This document shows positions 15,747 through 23,429 of a DNA stretch of 30,813 nucleotides, piece by piece. Numbering within the stretch: position 1 is the stretch's first letter; the number at the start of each line of letters is the position of its first letter. A program made the translations under genes and the position numbers. Source of the stretch: a virus. The notes beneath the pieces were generated by a model. The model was not told where the DNA came from. It saw nothing but the letters and a program-made list of their open reading frames with translations, and did no database searches. The DNA is taken from positions 1 through 30,813 of IMG/VR virus record IMGVR_UViG_3300017971_000626. One strand, written 5' to 3'.

Positions 15747-16883
15747 TTATCGGCGCGCGGCGAAGGGCAACTGCAGCAACTCCGCGGTGATCGGAGCGCC
15801 CATCCCAGCGAAGAGAGCACCGCGCTCGACAGCGTTTTTGAGCTCCCGGACGTTGCCTGGCCACAAATAGCCGAGCATCGCCGCGACTGCGTCTGGTGCG
15901 AACGGTGACTCGAGCGGCCGCCATCCAGACTCCGATGCGTAGGACGCGTAGAACCTGCGAGCCAGCTCGAGAACGTCGCCCTCGCGGTCCCGCAGCGGAG
16001 GGATCTCGACGTGGACCTTGTTGATGCGGTTGAGCAGGTCGCGACGAAAGTCGGGCTCGCGAAGGTCGCGCCAAGTCGCGGAGACCAGCCGAACATCATC
16101 GAGGCCCCCGCCAAGAACCCGCAGCAATGACGCCTGATTCTCGGCATCGAGCTCGCCGATCTCGTCGAGAAAGAGAGTCCCTCCGGCGGCCTCCGCCGCC
16201 CTCGCCTCGACCTCCTCGCGCGCATCGCCTCGGATCGCCGCGCAGTTGATCGCTACGAAGCTGCCCTTCCGACCCGACGTCGAGTGCAAGCCCGCGGCGA
16301 CGCCCTCCTTGCCGGTCCCGGTCTCGCCCGTGACCAGCACGGGGAAATTCGATGGAGCGACGCGCTCGAGCACAGCGAAGACCTCGCGCATCGATGTCGA
16401 CGCGCCATAGATCTCGCCGAACGATGAGGCCTCGCTCAGCCCCAGGCCGGGCGCTGGAACCCCGGCGGGGGCCGTCGACTCGATCGCCATCGCCAGCCAG
16501 GTAGCGAAGGACCTGGCGTTCGACAAGATCCCTGGCTCATCCTCTGGGATCGTCAGCTCATGAAGCGCTGCGGCCTCCGCCACGAACCCGTGGGTCTCGA
16601 GCAGCGACATCAGCGGGTGCGCGATCATGTTGTGCGTCGTCCAAGCCTCTGCGTCGTCGAGAAGCGCGACGAGCTCGTCGAGGCGGTCGGCCGCCTGGCC
16701 CTCGAGCTCCTCTTCGAGTTCCTCGGCTTCCTCCACCGACTGGTTGAGCGCCTCCCACACCGACGGCCAGTGGAAGCGCCAGCGGGACCCCACCTTGCGG
16801 CCCTCGATCTTTCCTTGCTCCCGCAGCTTGAGGACGGTCGTCGGGCTGACCCCGAGCCGGCGCGCGATCTCGGCAGCCGGCAT
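15747..16883 (-). CDS. nested HTH-AAA+ product from internal start (proposed)
   Basis: In-frame ATG at 16883 (codon 456 of the portal fusion) begins MPAAEIARRL, exactly at the start of the helix-turn-helix. The sequence GAGGGCGAGCTC precedes it, placing a Shine-Dalgarno-like GAGG eight bases upstream. Use of this start would give a free 378-residue DNA-binding ATPase in addition to the fused portal. The domain border and the start coincide, which supports but does not prove separate production. Confidence 0.45.
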   Translation of the reverse strand: MPAAEIARRLGVSPTTVLKLREQGKIEGRKVGSRWRFHWPSVWEALNQSVEEAEELEEELEGQAADRLDELVALLDDAEAWTTHNMIAHPLMSLLETHGFVAEAAALHELTIPEDEPGILSNARSFATWLAMAIESTAPAGVPAPGLGLSEASSFGEIYGASTSMREVFAVLERVAPSNFPVLVTGETGTGKEGVAAGLHSTSGRKGSFVAINCAAIRGDAREEVEARAAEAAGGTLFLDEIGELDAENQASLLRVLGGGLDDVRLVSATWRDLREPDFRRDLLNRINKVHVEIPPLRDREGDVLELARRFYASYASESGWRPLESPFAPDAVAAMLGYLWPGNVRELKNAVERGALFAGMGAPITAELLQLPFAARR

Positions 16884-18248
16884 GAGCTCGCCCTCGGGGA
16901 CCGGAGGCTTCGCGCCCTCGGCCTCGGCCACCGCCTCGGCCACCTTCCGTTCCTCCGCCACGCGCTCCCGGTAGGCGGTCATGTCCGTGTAGTTGTCAGC
17001 CAGGCGCGGATCGCTGTGGATCACCTCGGCCGGCACCCCGCTCTTCGCGTCGTTGACCCGGGCCTTGGACTCCGACTCCCGCTGCTTCGCCTTCTCCGCG
17101 TCCGACTGCTCGGCGATCGTGTTCATCTCGACCGTGTAGGCGGACGGGATCTCGACGGGTTCGTTGTCGATGATCCCCGCCCGCTGGTGCAGCCCGAGAT
17201 CGAGGTCCGTCGTCTTCTCGATCACCGGCGTCAGCATGTCCACCGCCATGCCACCGACCGCGTCGTAGAACGCCTTGATCGGCCCGCTGTTGTCGCCGAG
17301 GTTGCCGACCGCCTGCATGAGAATCAGCTCTTGCGGTGCGCCCGTTCCAGCCAAGAAGAAGAACTTCTTGCCCTCCTCGAGGTCCGCAAGCCCAGCCACA
17401 GTCCGCCCCGTCTCGAGCAGCTTGTCCCCCTTCTCCAAAGTCAGCAGGCTGTCGTTCTCGAGGTTCTCCGCGACCTGCTCAAGATACGCGCGAAGCTCGT
17501 CAGCCTCTGCGCTGTCGGGACTTGCAGCCGCTTTTCGAAGACCCTCGAGTTCCAGCGAGAGAAGGGACATGCTCCTGATGATCGTGGAGATGTCCTTCTG
17601 CGAGCCCTTCCAGTCGCAGAAGGACTCGAAGACCCCCTCGAGCATGCTCGGCGGCCACCCCGTGATCGTGTTGATGAAGCCAGGGTCTCCGAAATAGCCG
17701 AAGCCCGGCGGGACCTCTCCCGCAACAACAATCCCAAGTCGAGACCGATGGATTCGCTGCCGGTTGATGCTCGCTCGATTCTCAAACCACGTCGCGGTCG
17801 CGTAGTTCTTCCCCGTCTCGGGATAAAGCCCGTAGGCCGACATCGGCACCAGCTTGTTGATTTTCCTGACCCTGTCGGGGTCGAGCGGGGTAGCTGGGTC
17901 GTTGAAGACATCGTCGACGTCGTAGTAGATCCCGGCGCCACCGAAGACGAAGGTCCAGATAGAGGCGAGCCTCATCGCCCGCTTCAGCTTCAAGGTCTCG
18001 AGGTCGCTTTGAACCCGGGCCCAGTTGTAGGGGACGTCCGAGTTCAGGTAGGTCCACCCAGACTTCGTCATCAGCGTGGCCATGCGATTCACCCACTGCT
18101 TGATGACCCCGTTCTGCCAATAGAAGGCCCAGGCCACACGAGGGTGCATCCACCCGCCCGTGATCCCCCGGTCGCCATCACGCAGGATCTCGCCGAGCTC
18201 GGTGAAGGCCTCAGAGAGATCGTCGCTTCGTTGTTGGAGTTCAGTCAT
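15747..18248 (-). CDS. portal protein (DUF1073 type) fused to helix-turn-helix and NtrC-type AAA+ ATPase
   Basis: 833 residues in one open frame, ATG at 18248 overlapping the terminase stop as ATGA. Residues about 30-440 are the portal: QNGVIKQWVNRMATLMTKSG (46-65), RIHRSRLGIVVAGEVPPG (165-182), GWPPSMLEGVFESF (197-210), LTLEKGDKLLET (269-280), FLAGTGAPQELILMQAVGNL (298-317). Residues 456-501 are a MerR/excisionase-type helix-turn-helix (AAEIARRLGVSPTTVLKLRE). An acidic helix follows, then a segment with THNMIAHPLMSLLETHGF (538-555). Residues about 605-830 are an NtrC-type AAA+ domain: Walker A GETGTGKE (641-648), Walker B GGTLFLDEIGEL (689-700), sensor I SATWRDL, arginine-finger region FRRDLLNRIN, sensor II WPGNVREL (796-803). 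The GAFTGA loop is missing: only 19 residues separate NCAA from GGTLF. The portal must form the packaging ring; the added part has no known counterpart in portals. Confidence 0.85.
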   Translation of the reverse strand: MTELQQRSDDLSEAFTELGEILRDGDRGITGGWMHPRVAWAFYWQNGVIKQWVNRMATLMTKSGWTYLNSDVPYNWARVQSDLETLKLKRAMRLASIWTFVFGGAGIYYDVDDVFNDPATPLDPDRVRKINKLVPMSAYGLYPETGKNYATATWFENRASINRQRIHRSRLGIVVAGEVPPGFGYFGDPGFINTITGWPPSMLEGVFESFCDWKGSQKDISTIIRSMSLLSLELEGLRKAAASPDSAEADELRAYLEQVAENLENDSLLTLEKGDKLLETGRTVAGLADLEEGKKFFFLAGTGAPQELILMQAVGNLGDNSGPIKAFYDAVGGMAVDMLTPVIEKTTDLDLGLHQRAGIIDNEPVEIPSAYTVEMNTIAEQSDAEKAKQRESESKARVNDAKSGVPAEVIHSDPRLADNYTDMTAYRERVAEERKVAEAVAEAEGAKPPVPEGELMPAAEIARRLGVSPTTVLKLREQGKIEGRKVGSRWRFHWPSVWEALNQSVEEAEELEEELEGQAADRLDELVALLDDAEAWTTHNMIAHPLMSLLETHGFVAEAAALHELTIPEDEPGILSNARSFATWLAMAIESTAPAGVPAPGLGLSEASSFGEIYGASTSMREVFAVLERVAPSNFPVLVTGETGTGKEGVAAGLHSTSGRKGSFVAINCAAIRGDAREEVEARAAEAAGGTLFLDEIGELDAENQASLLRVLGGGLDDVRLVSATWRDLREPDFRRDLLNRINKVHVEIPPLRDREGDVLELARRFYASYASESGWRPLESPFAPDAVAAMLGYLWPGNVRELKNAVERGALFAGMGAPITAELLQLPFAARR

Positions 18249-19924
18249 CGTCGTCGCTTGCTCCTTCGTCGGCGTGGCCTCCTGGGCCGAGCTGCTGCTG
18301 GTGGTGATGGGCCCTCGGAGTCGACCGCTTGCTCGAGCAGCGCGAGGGCATACGCAGCATCAGCGTGCCTTTTTTGCTTCCGCTCGTCACGCGTCGTCCG
18401 CTGAGGCGCCATGAACTTCCCGTTGGGGCCCCGGTAGACGCTCACGAGATCGTCGACCAACGGGGCGAAGTGGTGAGGGAGCTGCAGGGCCAGCTCCTGG
18501 AGGCGCTTCTCGATTTTCAAAAATTGTGGCTCGTGCCACTTCTGGTTGATCTTGACGATCTGGACCTTCCCTCGGGTCCGCCTGTGGGCCTGCTCGGCCG
18601 AGTTCGACCCGTTGCCGTTGCCGTCGGCGCAGGCCGCCGACAGCGAGTGGAGCCGGTCCCAGATGTAGTCGGCGATCATGTCCTGCTCCGGCCAGCCGAC
18701 GTTCTCCAGCTCAATCCAAAACCGCAGACGCCGACGGAGGTCCCGGCGACGAACCGCAAAAGGCCATGAGCTCAGGTTCAGCGTCCGACCGTAGTCGAGC
18801 CCCCCAAAGACCGGGAGGCCATCGGCATTGACCCCCTCGAGTACCGGTGAGAGGTGGGTGTCGAGCCAGCGCTTGAGCTCCACCGCTCGAGCATCTGGGT
18901 CCGCGGCGTCCTCGTCCTCGTCTTCCCACGAGAGCGAGGACTCCTCGACGAGGTCGTTGTTGACCCACATCCGTGGTCGTTCTCCACCCTTGATCTCAAT
19001 GATCGTGCACTCCTGCGGACCGATCGTCGCGCACTTCGATACGAGAGCTCGAGGAAGAAACGAAGACCCTCCCCTCTCTGGGATGCACTCGCACTCTTGC
19101 TTGAAGCGGTGCTTCCCGTAGTAGTCGCGGAGCCACTCGAGCCACCCGGCCTCGGCTTCTTCGCTCCACTCCTTCCCCGCCTTCGCGCAGATCCTCTTGT
19201 ACAGCCCGTCGGCGAGCGCGTCGTAGATCGTGACCTCGTGGAGGGACGCACGCTGCTCGCCGGTCTTGATCGCCTCGACGAGCCGGTAGAAGCCGTTCTC
19301 GGTGCCCAGGTAGGTCGAGATGAACGCCAGCCTGCCGTCCCAGACCAGCAGGCCGCCGGCGGCCGTCATGATCGCCTCGAGGTCCTGCTGCGCCGCCTCG
19401 TCGATGATCGCGTACGCGCCGCTCTTCCCGCGGAGACGAGCTGGTCGCGAGGGGAGTGCGTAGATCGAATAGCCGCTCGGGAAGTCGATGCGAAACGCGA
19501 GGATGCGGTCACCGTCGTCGTCGTCGAACCAGTCGTCCTCGTCGAACTCCAGCGCCCCCGCGTTGACCTCGTCGATGTCCCGGAGCTCGTGGACCTCGAT
19601 CATGTCCTCGATCACCGGCGTGATCACTCGGATCCAGTCCGCGCACTTGTCGATGAAGTCACGCGCGTCCTCGCGGCTCGTCGACATGAAGTAGACGTCC
19701 ATGCCGCACCCTGGGACCCCCGCCCCCGGCCGCGTCGCAGCAACCTCGACCGCCTCGTAGGCCGTCGTCCAGGTGATGCCGATCTGCCTTGACTTGGCGA
19801 TCAGCTTCATCGGCGAGCGGTCGTAAAACCAGTCCCGCTCGTAGGCGAGGAGCGCTGCCCAGCGGTCTTCAACCCAGCCTTCGTCGTCGTAGAGGTTGTC
19901 CTCTGCGTGGGCCGCGGCTTCCAT
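18245..19924 (-). CDS. terminase large subunit (Mu gp28-like)
   Basis: 559 residues from ATG 19924; a TTG nine codons upstream (19951) is possible but less likely. The ATPase half has a Walker A of the gp28 kind (KLIAKSRQIGITWTTAYEAV), an adenine-side region VYFMSTSREDA, and Walker B with catalytic Glu (AYAIIDEAAQQDLE). The nuclease half begins with the RNase H-type motif FGGLDYGRTLNLSSWPF, where the second acidic residue seen in many relatives is N, and ends with RHADAAYALALLEQA. The last 30 residues are P/R-rich and strongly basic. The enzyme packages DNA through the portal encoded by the next gene (4 bp overlap). No small terminase is evident nearby. Confidence 0.9.
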   Translation of the reverse strand: MEAAAHAEDNLYDDEGWVEDRWAALLAYERDWFYDRSPMKLIAKSRQIGITWTTAYEAVEVAATRPGAGVPGCGMDVYFMSTSREDARDFIDKCADWIRVITPVIEDMIEVHELRDIDEVNAGALEFDEDDWFDDDDGDRILAFRIDFPSGYSIYALPSRPARLRGKSGAYAIIDEAAQQDLEAIMTAAGGLLVWDGRLAFISTYLGTENGFYRLVEAIKTGEQRASLHEVTIYDALADGLYKRICAKAGKEWSEEAEAGWLEWLRDYYGKHRFKQECECIPERGGSSFLPRALVSKCATIGPQECTIIEIKGGERPRMWVNNDLVEESSLSWEDEDEDAADPDARAVELKRWLDTHLSPVLEGVNADGLPVFGGLDYGRTLNLSSWPFAVRRRDLRRRLRFWIELENVGWPEQDMIADYIWDRLHSLSAACADGNGNGSNSAEQAHRRTRGKVQIVKINQKWHEPQFLKIEKRLQELALQLPHHFAPLVDDLVSVYRGPNGKFMAPQRTTRDERKQKRHADAAYALALLEQAVDSEGPSPPAAARPRRPRRRRSKRRR

Positions 19925-20008
19925 CGGTTCTCGATTATCTACCAATTCCAAGCACCTACGGTCTGCGCGCGACGCGAGCCCCGCCCGGGGGCTACCCTAC
20001 CGAGCAGG
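19925..20008. promoter_or_regulatory. short divergent intergenic region before TerL and the membrane-protein pair
   Basis: 84 bp between the divergent starts at 19924 and 20009. It should hold the late promoter for the minus strand and a promoter for the plus-strand pair. The part at 19931-19950 is AT-rich relative to the surroundings, and a GCCCC-GCCC-GGGGC hairpin-like stretch lies at about 19979-19992. No clear -35/-10 pair is assigned. Confidence 0.35.
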
Positions 20009-20374
20009 ATGATCTTGCTCGCCGAGACCCTGACAACCGAGACCGGCGTCAGCGTGGGCCTGCTCCTGTCCATCGCCGGACTCGTCGGGGGCGGCTTGAT
20101 CACCGGCATCGTTTCGCGGGTGCTGCACAACGTCAGCATCAAGCACCTGCGAGCGGACGTCGAGGAGCTGACCACATGCCTACAGGACCGCACCAAGCGG
20201 TTGCAGGAGCTCGAGACCAAGGAGCGCGTGCGCGAGGCCATCAAGGAGGACCGCGAGGCCCAGGCCAAGTTGATCGCCACAGCGATCATCGAGGCCCAGG
20301 CGCGCAGCCCCCATGCGCCGACCGCCGATGCCGCTCGATCGGGCACGCGACCGTACTCGAGGCCGGGACGATGA
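20009..20374 (+). CDS. small membrane protein with coiled-coil tail, possible lysis gene 1
   Basis: 121 residues, ATG at 20009, on the strand opposite to its neighbours. One hydrophobic segment (VSVGLLLSIAGLVGGGLITGIV, about residues 15-36) is followed by a charged helix (about 45-95) of heptad character and a short polar tail. The stop overlaps the start of the next gene as ATGA. The pattern, one N-terminal membrane helix with a cytoplasmic or periplasmic coiled coil, is seen in some holin-like and spanin-like proteins, but no family is recognised. No Shine-Dalgarno sequence is well placed; TTG at 20015 is an alternative start. Confidence 0.65.
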   Translation: MILLAETLTTETGVSVGLLLSIAGLVGGGLITGIVSRVLHNVSIKHLRADVEELTTCLQDRTKRLQELETKERVREAIKEDREAQAKLIATAIIEAQARSPHAPTADAARSGTRPYSRPGR

Positions 20375-20679
20375 ACACTGCGACCTTCCCCAGCGCACGG
20401 CTTGCAGCCGTCGACGAGGACCTGCGTCTCGTCGGTCGGCTGCTTGCCATCTCCGGCCGCGTGAACATCGTCTCCGCGCTCGTCGTTCTCCTGGCCATCG
20501 CCCTCACGTGGGTGGCCATCGCTGATCACCCAGCTCACCGAGTCGGCTCGCCATCGGCAGCGCTGGAAGAGCGCAGCCTCGGGCCCAGCTCTTCGAGCCG
20601 CGACGCGATCGCCTCCAGCACGTCGCCGCCGCCGAGCTCGCCGATCACCGACTCGATCCTCGCCACCGCCTCTCGGTGA
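20371..20679 (+). CDS. small membrane protein, possible lysis gene 2
   Basis: 102 residues, ATG at 20371 in ATGA overlap with the preceding membrane gene. About 33 polar residues are followed by a membrane helix (IVSALVVLLAIALTWVAIA, about 34-52) and a low-complexity S/P tail. The last 145 bp overlap the end of a minus-strand gene (20535-20828), so the tail sequence may be dictated by the opposite gene. The tight coupling of two single-span membrane proteins suggests a holin/antiholin or similar pair. There is no lipobox Cys, which argues against an outer-membrane spanin. Confidence 0.55.
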   Translation: MNTATFPSARLAAVDEDLRLVGRLLAISGRVNIVSALVVLLAIALTWVAIADHPAHRVGSPSAALEERSLGPSSSSRDAIASSTSPPPSSPITDSILATASR

Positions 20680-20824
20680 CGGTCCCTGTTGAGCGCGGGC
20701 TTGAGCTCAGCCAGCAACGCGGCGGGAACTCCCCTCGACGCACCGAACGACTGGAGCCACTTGATGCTCTCGTCGACGACCTCGCGGTCAAGATAGAAGC
20801 TCACGACTTCTCGTAGTTTTCGGG

Positions 20825-20828
<4 letters not shown>
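20535..20828 (-). CDS. hypothetical helical 97-residue protein
   Basis: Starts at GTG 20828, overlapping the stop of the RQC-type gene as GTGA, which sets the start; the upstream open frame is a shadow. The sequence starts MTRKLREVVSFYLDREVVDE and continues in charged helices (AVARIESVIGELGGGDVLEA). No family is recognised. As the last gene of the replication operon it may be a small regulatory or accessory protein. Its 3' end is convergent with, and overlaps, the plus-strand membrane gene. Confidence 0.6.
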
Positions 20829-21838
<1,010 letters not shown>

Positions 21839-21869
21839 GCGCTGGCGAAGCCAGCGGTGCGACCGGAGC

Positions 21870-22580
21870 TCAAGTTCCACCGCCCGCCCCCAGATCGAGC
21901 CTGCCTTGGGCTGCGACTCGGCCCAAGCACGGCATGACCCGGAGCTCAATGCGAGGCCGACGAGCATCGACGAACTTCCGCGCTCGGACCTCAACCACCC
22001 GCGCATCCTCGTCGATCAGATGCGCGAGCTCGAGCAAGTCGATGGTGAGCTTCAGCGGCGCATCGACGTCGCCCTTGGGCAGGTCCTCCACGCGAGGAAG
22101 GTGCCGCCTGCTGGGCCAGTAGCTGTCGATCTCAACCTCGAGCATCCCCGCCTTGGAGATCGTGTCCGCGAGCTGCGGCGAGGTCGAGACCGCATCCCAG
22201 ACGATCTTGGCCGCAGTCTCCTTCGCCCGCTTCACGGCCCCGAACTCGACGATCCTCGGCTTGCCCTTGACGACCGCGGCCTTCTTGGAGTTGTTGATCG
22301 CCAGCGCCCCGGCCCAGTGCTTCGGGAGTTTCTTTTGGCCCGGGTCGCCATCCAGCACGACACGAAGAACATCGGGCCTCGCTCCGCGTAGCAGCCCAAG
22401 CAGGCCTTCGAGCTCTCCAATCCGCTTCATGAGAGCAGCCGTGCAGTCTCGGCACACGCCGTCGTTGGTGTACAGGTCGCGGTCGTGGTCCTCGCAACGG
22501 CGCGCGACCGTGGCGACGTCGCGCACGCTGTGCGGGTCCTCGGGAGTAGCCGGAGGCGCCGCGTAGGGGTCGAGGATCAC
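21870..22580 (-). CDS. RusA-type Holliday junction resolvase with N-terminal Cys/His cluster
   Basis: 236 residues from GTG 22580, in GTGA overlap with the preceding stop; the longer open frame upstream is in the other gene. The N-terminus has RRCEDHDRD and GVCRDCTAALM, a possible C-H-C-C zinc site (residues about 29-46). From about residue 145 the RusA pattern is seen: MLEVEIDSYWP, LPKGDVDAPLKLTIDLLELA (Asp171, Asp173; relatives have DxDN), and LIDEDARVVEVRARKFV (Asp190/192; relatives have DD-x-Q-V). The acidic triad of RusA is thus kept, although Asn is replaced by Ala. RusA cuts four-way junctions and suits a phage with RecT-type recombination. The zinc cluster is not usual for RusA. Confidence 0.72.
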   Translation of the reverse strand: MILDPYAAPPATPEDPHSVRDVATVARRCEDHDRDLYTNDGVCRDCTAALMKRIGELEGLLGLLRGARPDVLRVVLDGDPGQKKLPKHWAGALAINNSKKAAVVKGKPRIVEFGAVKRAKETAAKIVWDAVSTSPQLADTISKAGMLEVEIDSYWPSRRHLPRVEDLPKGDVDAPLKLTIDLLELAHLIDEDARVVEVRARKFVDARRPRIELRVMPCLGRVAAQGRLDLGAGGGT

Positions 22581-22963
22581 AGCGTGACCTCGCAGTGGGG
22601 GCGCAGCATGTCGGTGATGGAGCCGGCCCACGAGGGGGCGGTGACGCTGGCTTTCTGAGCCCGCTTGACCAACTCGACTCCTCGATCCCATGTCTCGCAG
22701 GATGGCTCGCACTCGACCACGATCGGACCGTGCGCGATCGAGATCCTCTGCATGGAGAACTCCGTGCCAGGCGGGTACGGCCTGGGCGGAACCACAAGCA
22801 GCAGGCCCTCGGGGGACTGCGTCAGCATCGGCCTGACCTTGCGCTCGACGCAGAGCTCGAGAAGCCGGCCGGCGACCTCGAGCGCCCGCCGGCTCCCGTA
22901 GTCGCGGCTTTCATCGCTCGCCTGCGTCAGCCACGCCCTCGCAGCCGAGGCCATCATCTTCAT
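22577..22963 (-). CDS. hypothetical protein upstream of the resolvase gene
   Basis: 128 residues from ATG 22963; a GTG at 22981 would add six residues. It starts MKMMASAARAWLTQASD, continues as a helix with LEVAGRLLELCVERK, and has a beta-type middle (GLLLVVPPRPYP, RISIAHGPIVVECEP). It contains three cysteines in the second half, with no clear metal pattern. The stop overlaps the resolvase start, so the two are probably co-translated. It is divergent from the DnaA-like gene. No family is recognised. Confidence 0.6.
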   Translation of the reverse strand: MKMMASAARAWLTQASDESRDYGSRRALEVAGRLLELCVERKVRPMLTQSPEGLLLVVPPRPYPPGTEFSMQRISIAHGPIVVECEPSCETWDRGVELVKRAQKASVTAPSWAGSITDMLRPHCEVTL

Positions 22964-23015
22964 CGTCGCACTCGAGGCCACGCGATGAGAAGCGGTCTCG
23001 CGCCGGGCTTATTCC

Positions 23016-23429
23016 GTGGACCTGAGTGCTAGGGAAGCCTACGGCCATGAAGTTGGTTCTGCGAGCGTGCTTGTCTATCCCGAAGTCGAGATCCCGCCCG
23101 AGGCCCAGACCCTCCTCGATCTGGTGCACCGAGAACTTGGGGTTGACCTCGGGGCGCTGCGCGCAGCGGATCGCTCAAGGAGCTCGATCCGGCAGGCGGT
23201 CTTCCTCTTCATGCGCGACCTCGGGCTCTCCTACCCGAAGATCGGGGCGATCATGGAGCGCGACCACTCCACGGTGATCTTCGGCTGCAAGCGGTGCTTG
23301 GCCGCGACCGAGGCCCGCAAGATCTACCTGCGGCTGCGCGAGCTGCAATACGGCGTCCCCGCGAGCTACGAGGAGCGAGCCGTCCCCACGGTCGCGGTCC
23401 CGCCCGACGCCGTCTCGTGCTCTGCCTAG
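23016..23429 (+). CDS. stand-alone DnaA domain IV-like DNA-binding protein
   Basis: 137 residues on the plus strand within a minus-strand operon. Residues about 33-100 match DnaA domain IV: the first helices LDLVHRELGVDLGALR, then the basic loop RSRSSIRQAVFLFMRDLGLS, YPKIGAIMERDHSTVIFG and CKRCL. In DnaA the equivalent is RQ-x-A-x-x-L-x-x-x-l-x-x-S-x-x-x-I-G-x-x-F-G-G-RDH-T/S-TV-x-h-A-x-x-K; the RDHSTV signature and its DNA-contact Arg are intact. No AAA+ domain is present. It could bind DnaA boxes on host or phage DNA, as initiator, loader or competitor. The GTG start at 23016 is uncertain; GTG 23067 is an alternative. The stop overlaps the convergent metallopeptidase-like gene by 4 bp. Confidence 0.82.
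   Translation: MDLSAREAYGHEVGSASVLVYPEVEIPPEAQTLLDLVHRELGVDLGALRAADRSRSSIRQAVFLFMRDLGLSYPKIGAIMERDHSTVIFGCKRCLAATEARKIYLRLRELQYGVPASYEERAVPTVAVPPDAVSCSA

Noticed and set aside
13822-15870. Long plus-strand open frame opposite the protease/scaffold gene
   Set aside because: It is the antisense of a clear DUF2213/scaffold gene, with compositional bias to L, G, R and V typical of shadow frames in GC-rich DNA.
15747-16883. Sigma-54 activator acting on phage late promoters
   Set aside because: The GAFTGA loop is missing, and I found no obvious sigma-54 promoter by eye, so classical activation is unlikely.
16560-18404. Long plus-strand open frame opposite the portal fusion
   Set aside because: A shadow frame rich in R, H, L and V; the minus strand has conserved portal, HTH and AAA+ motifs.
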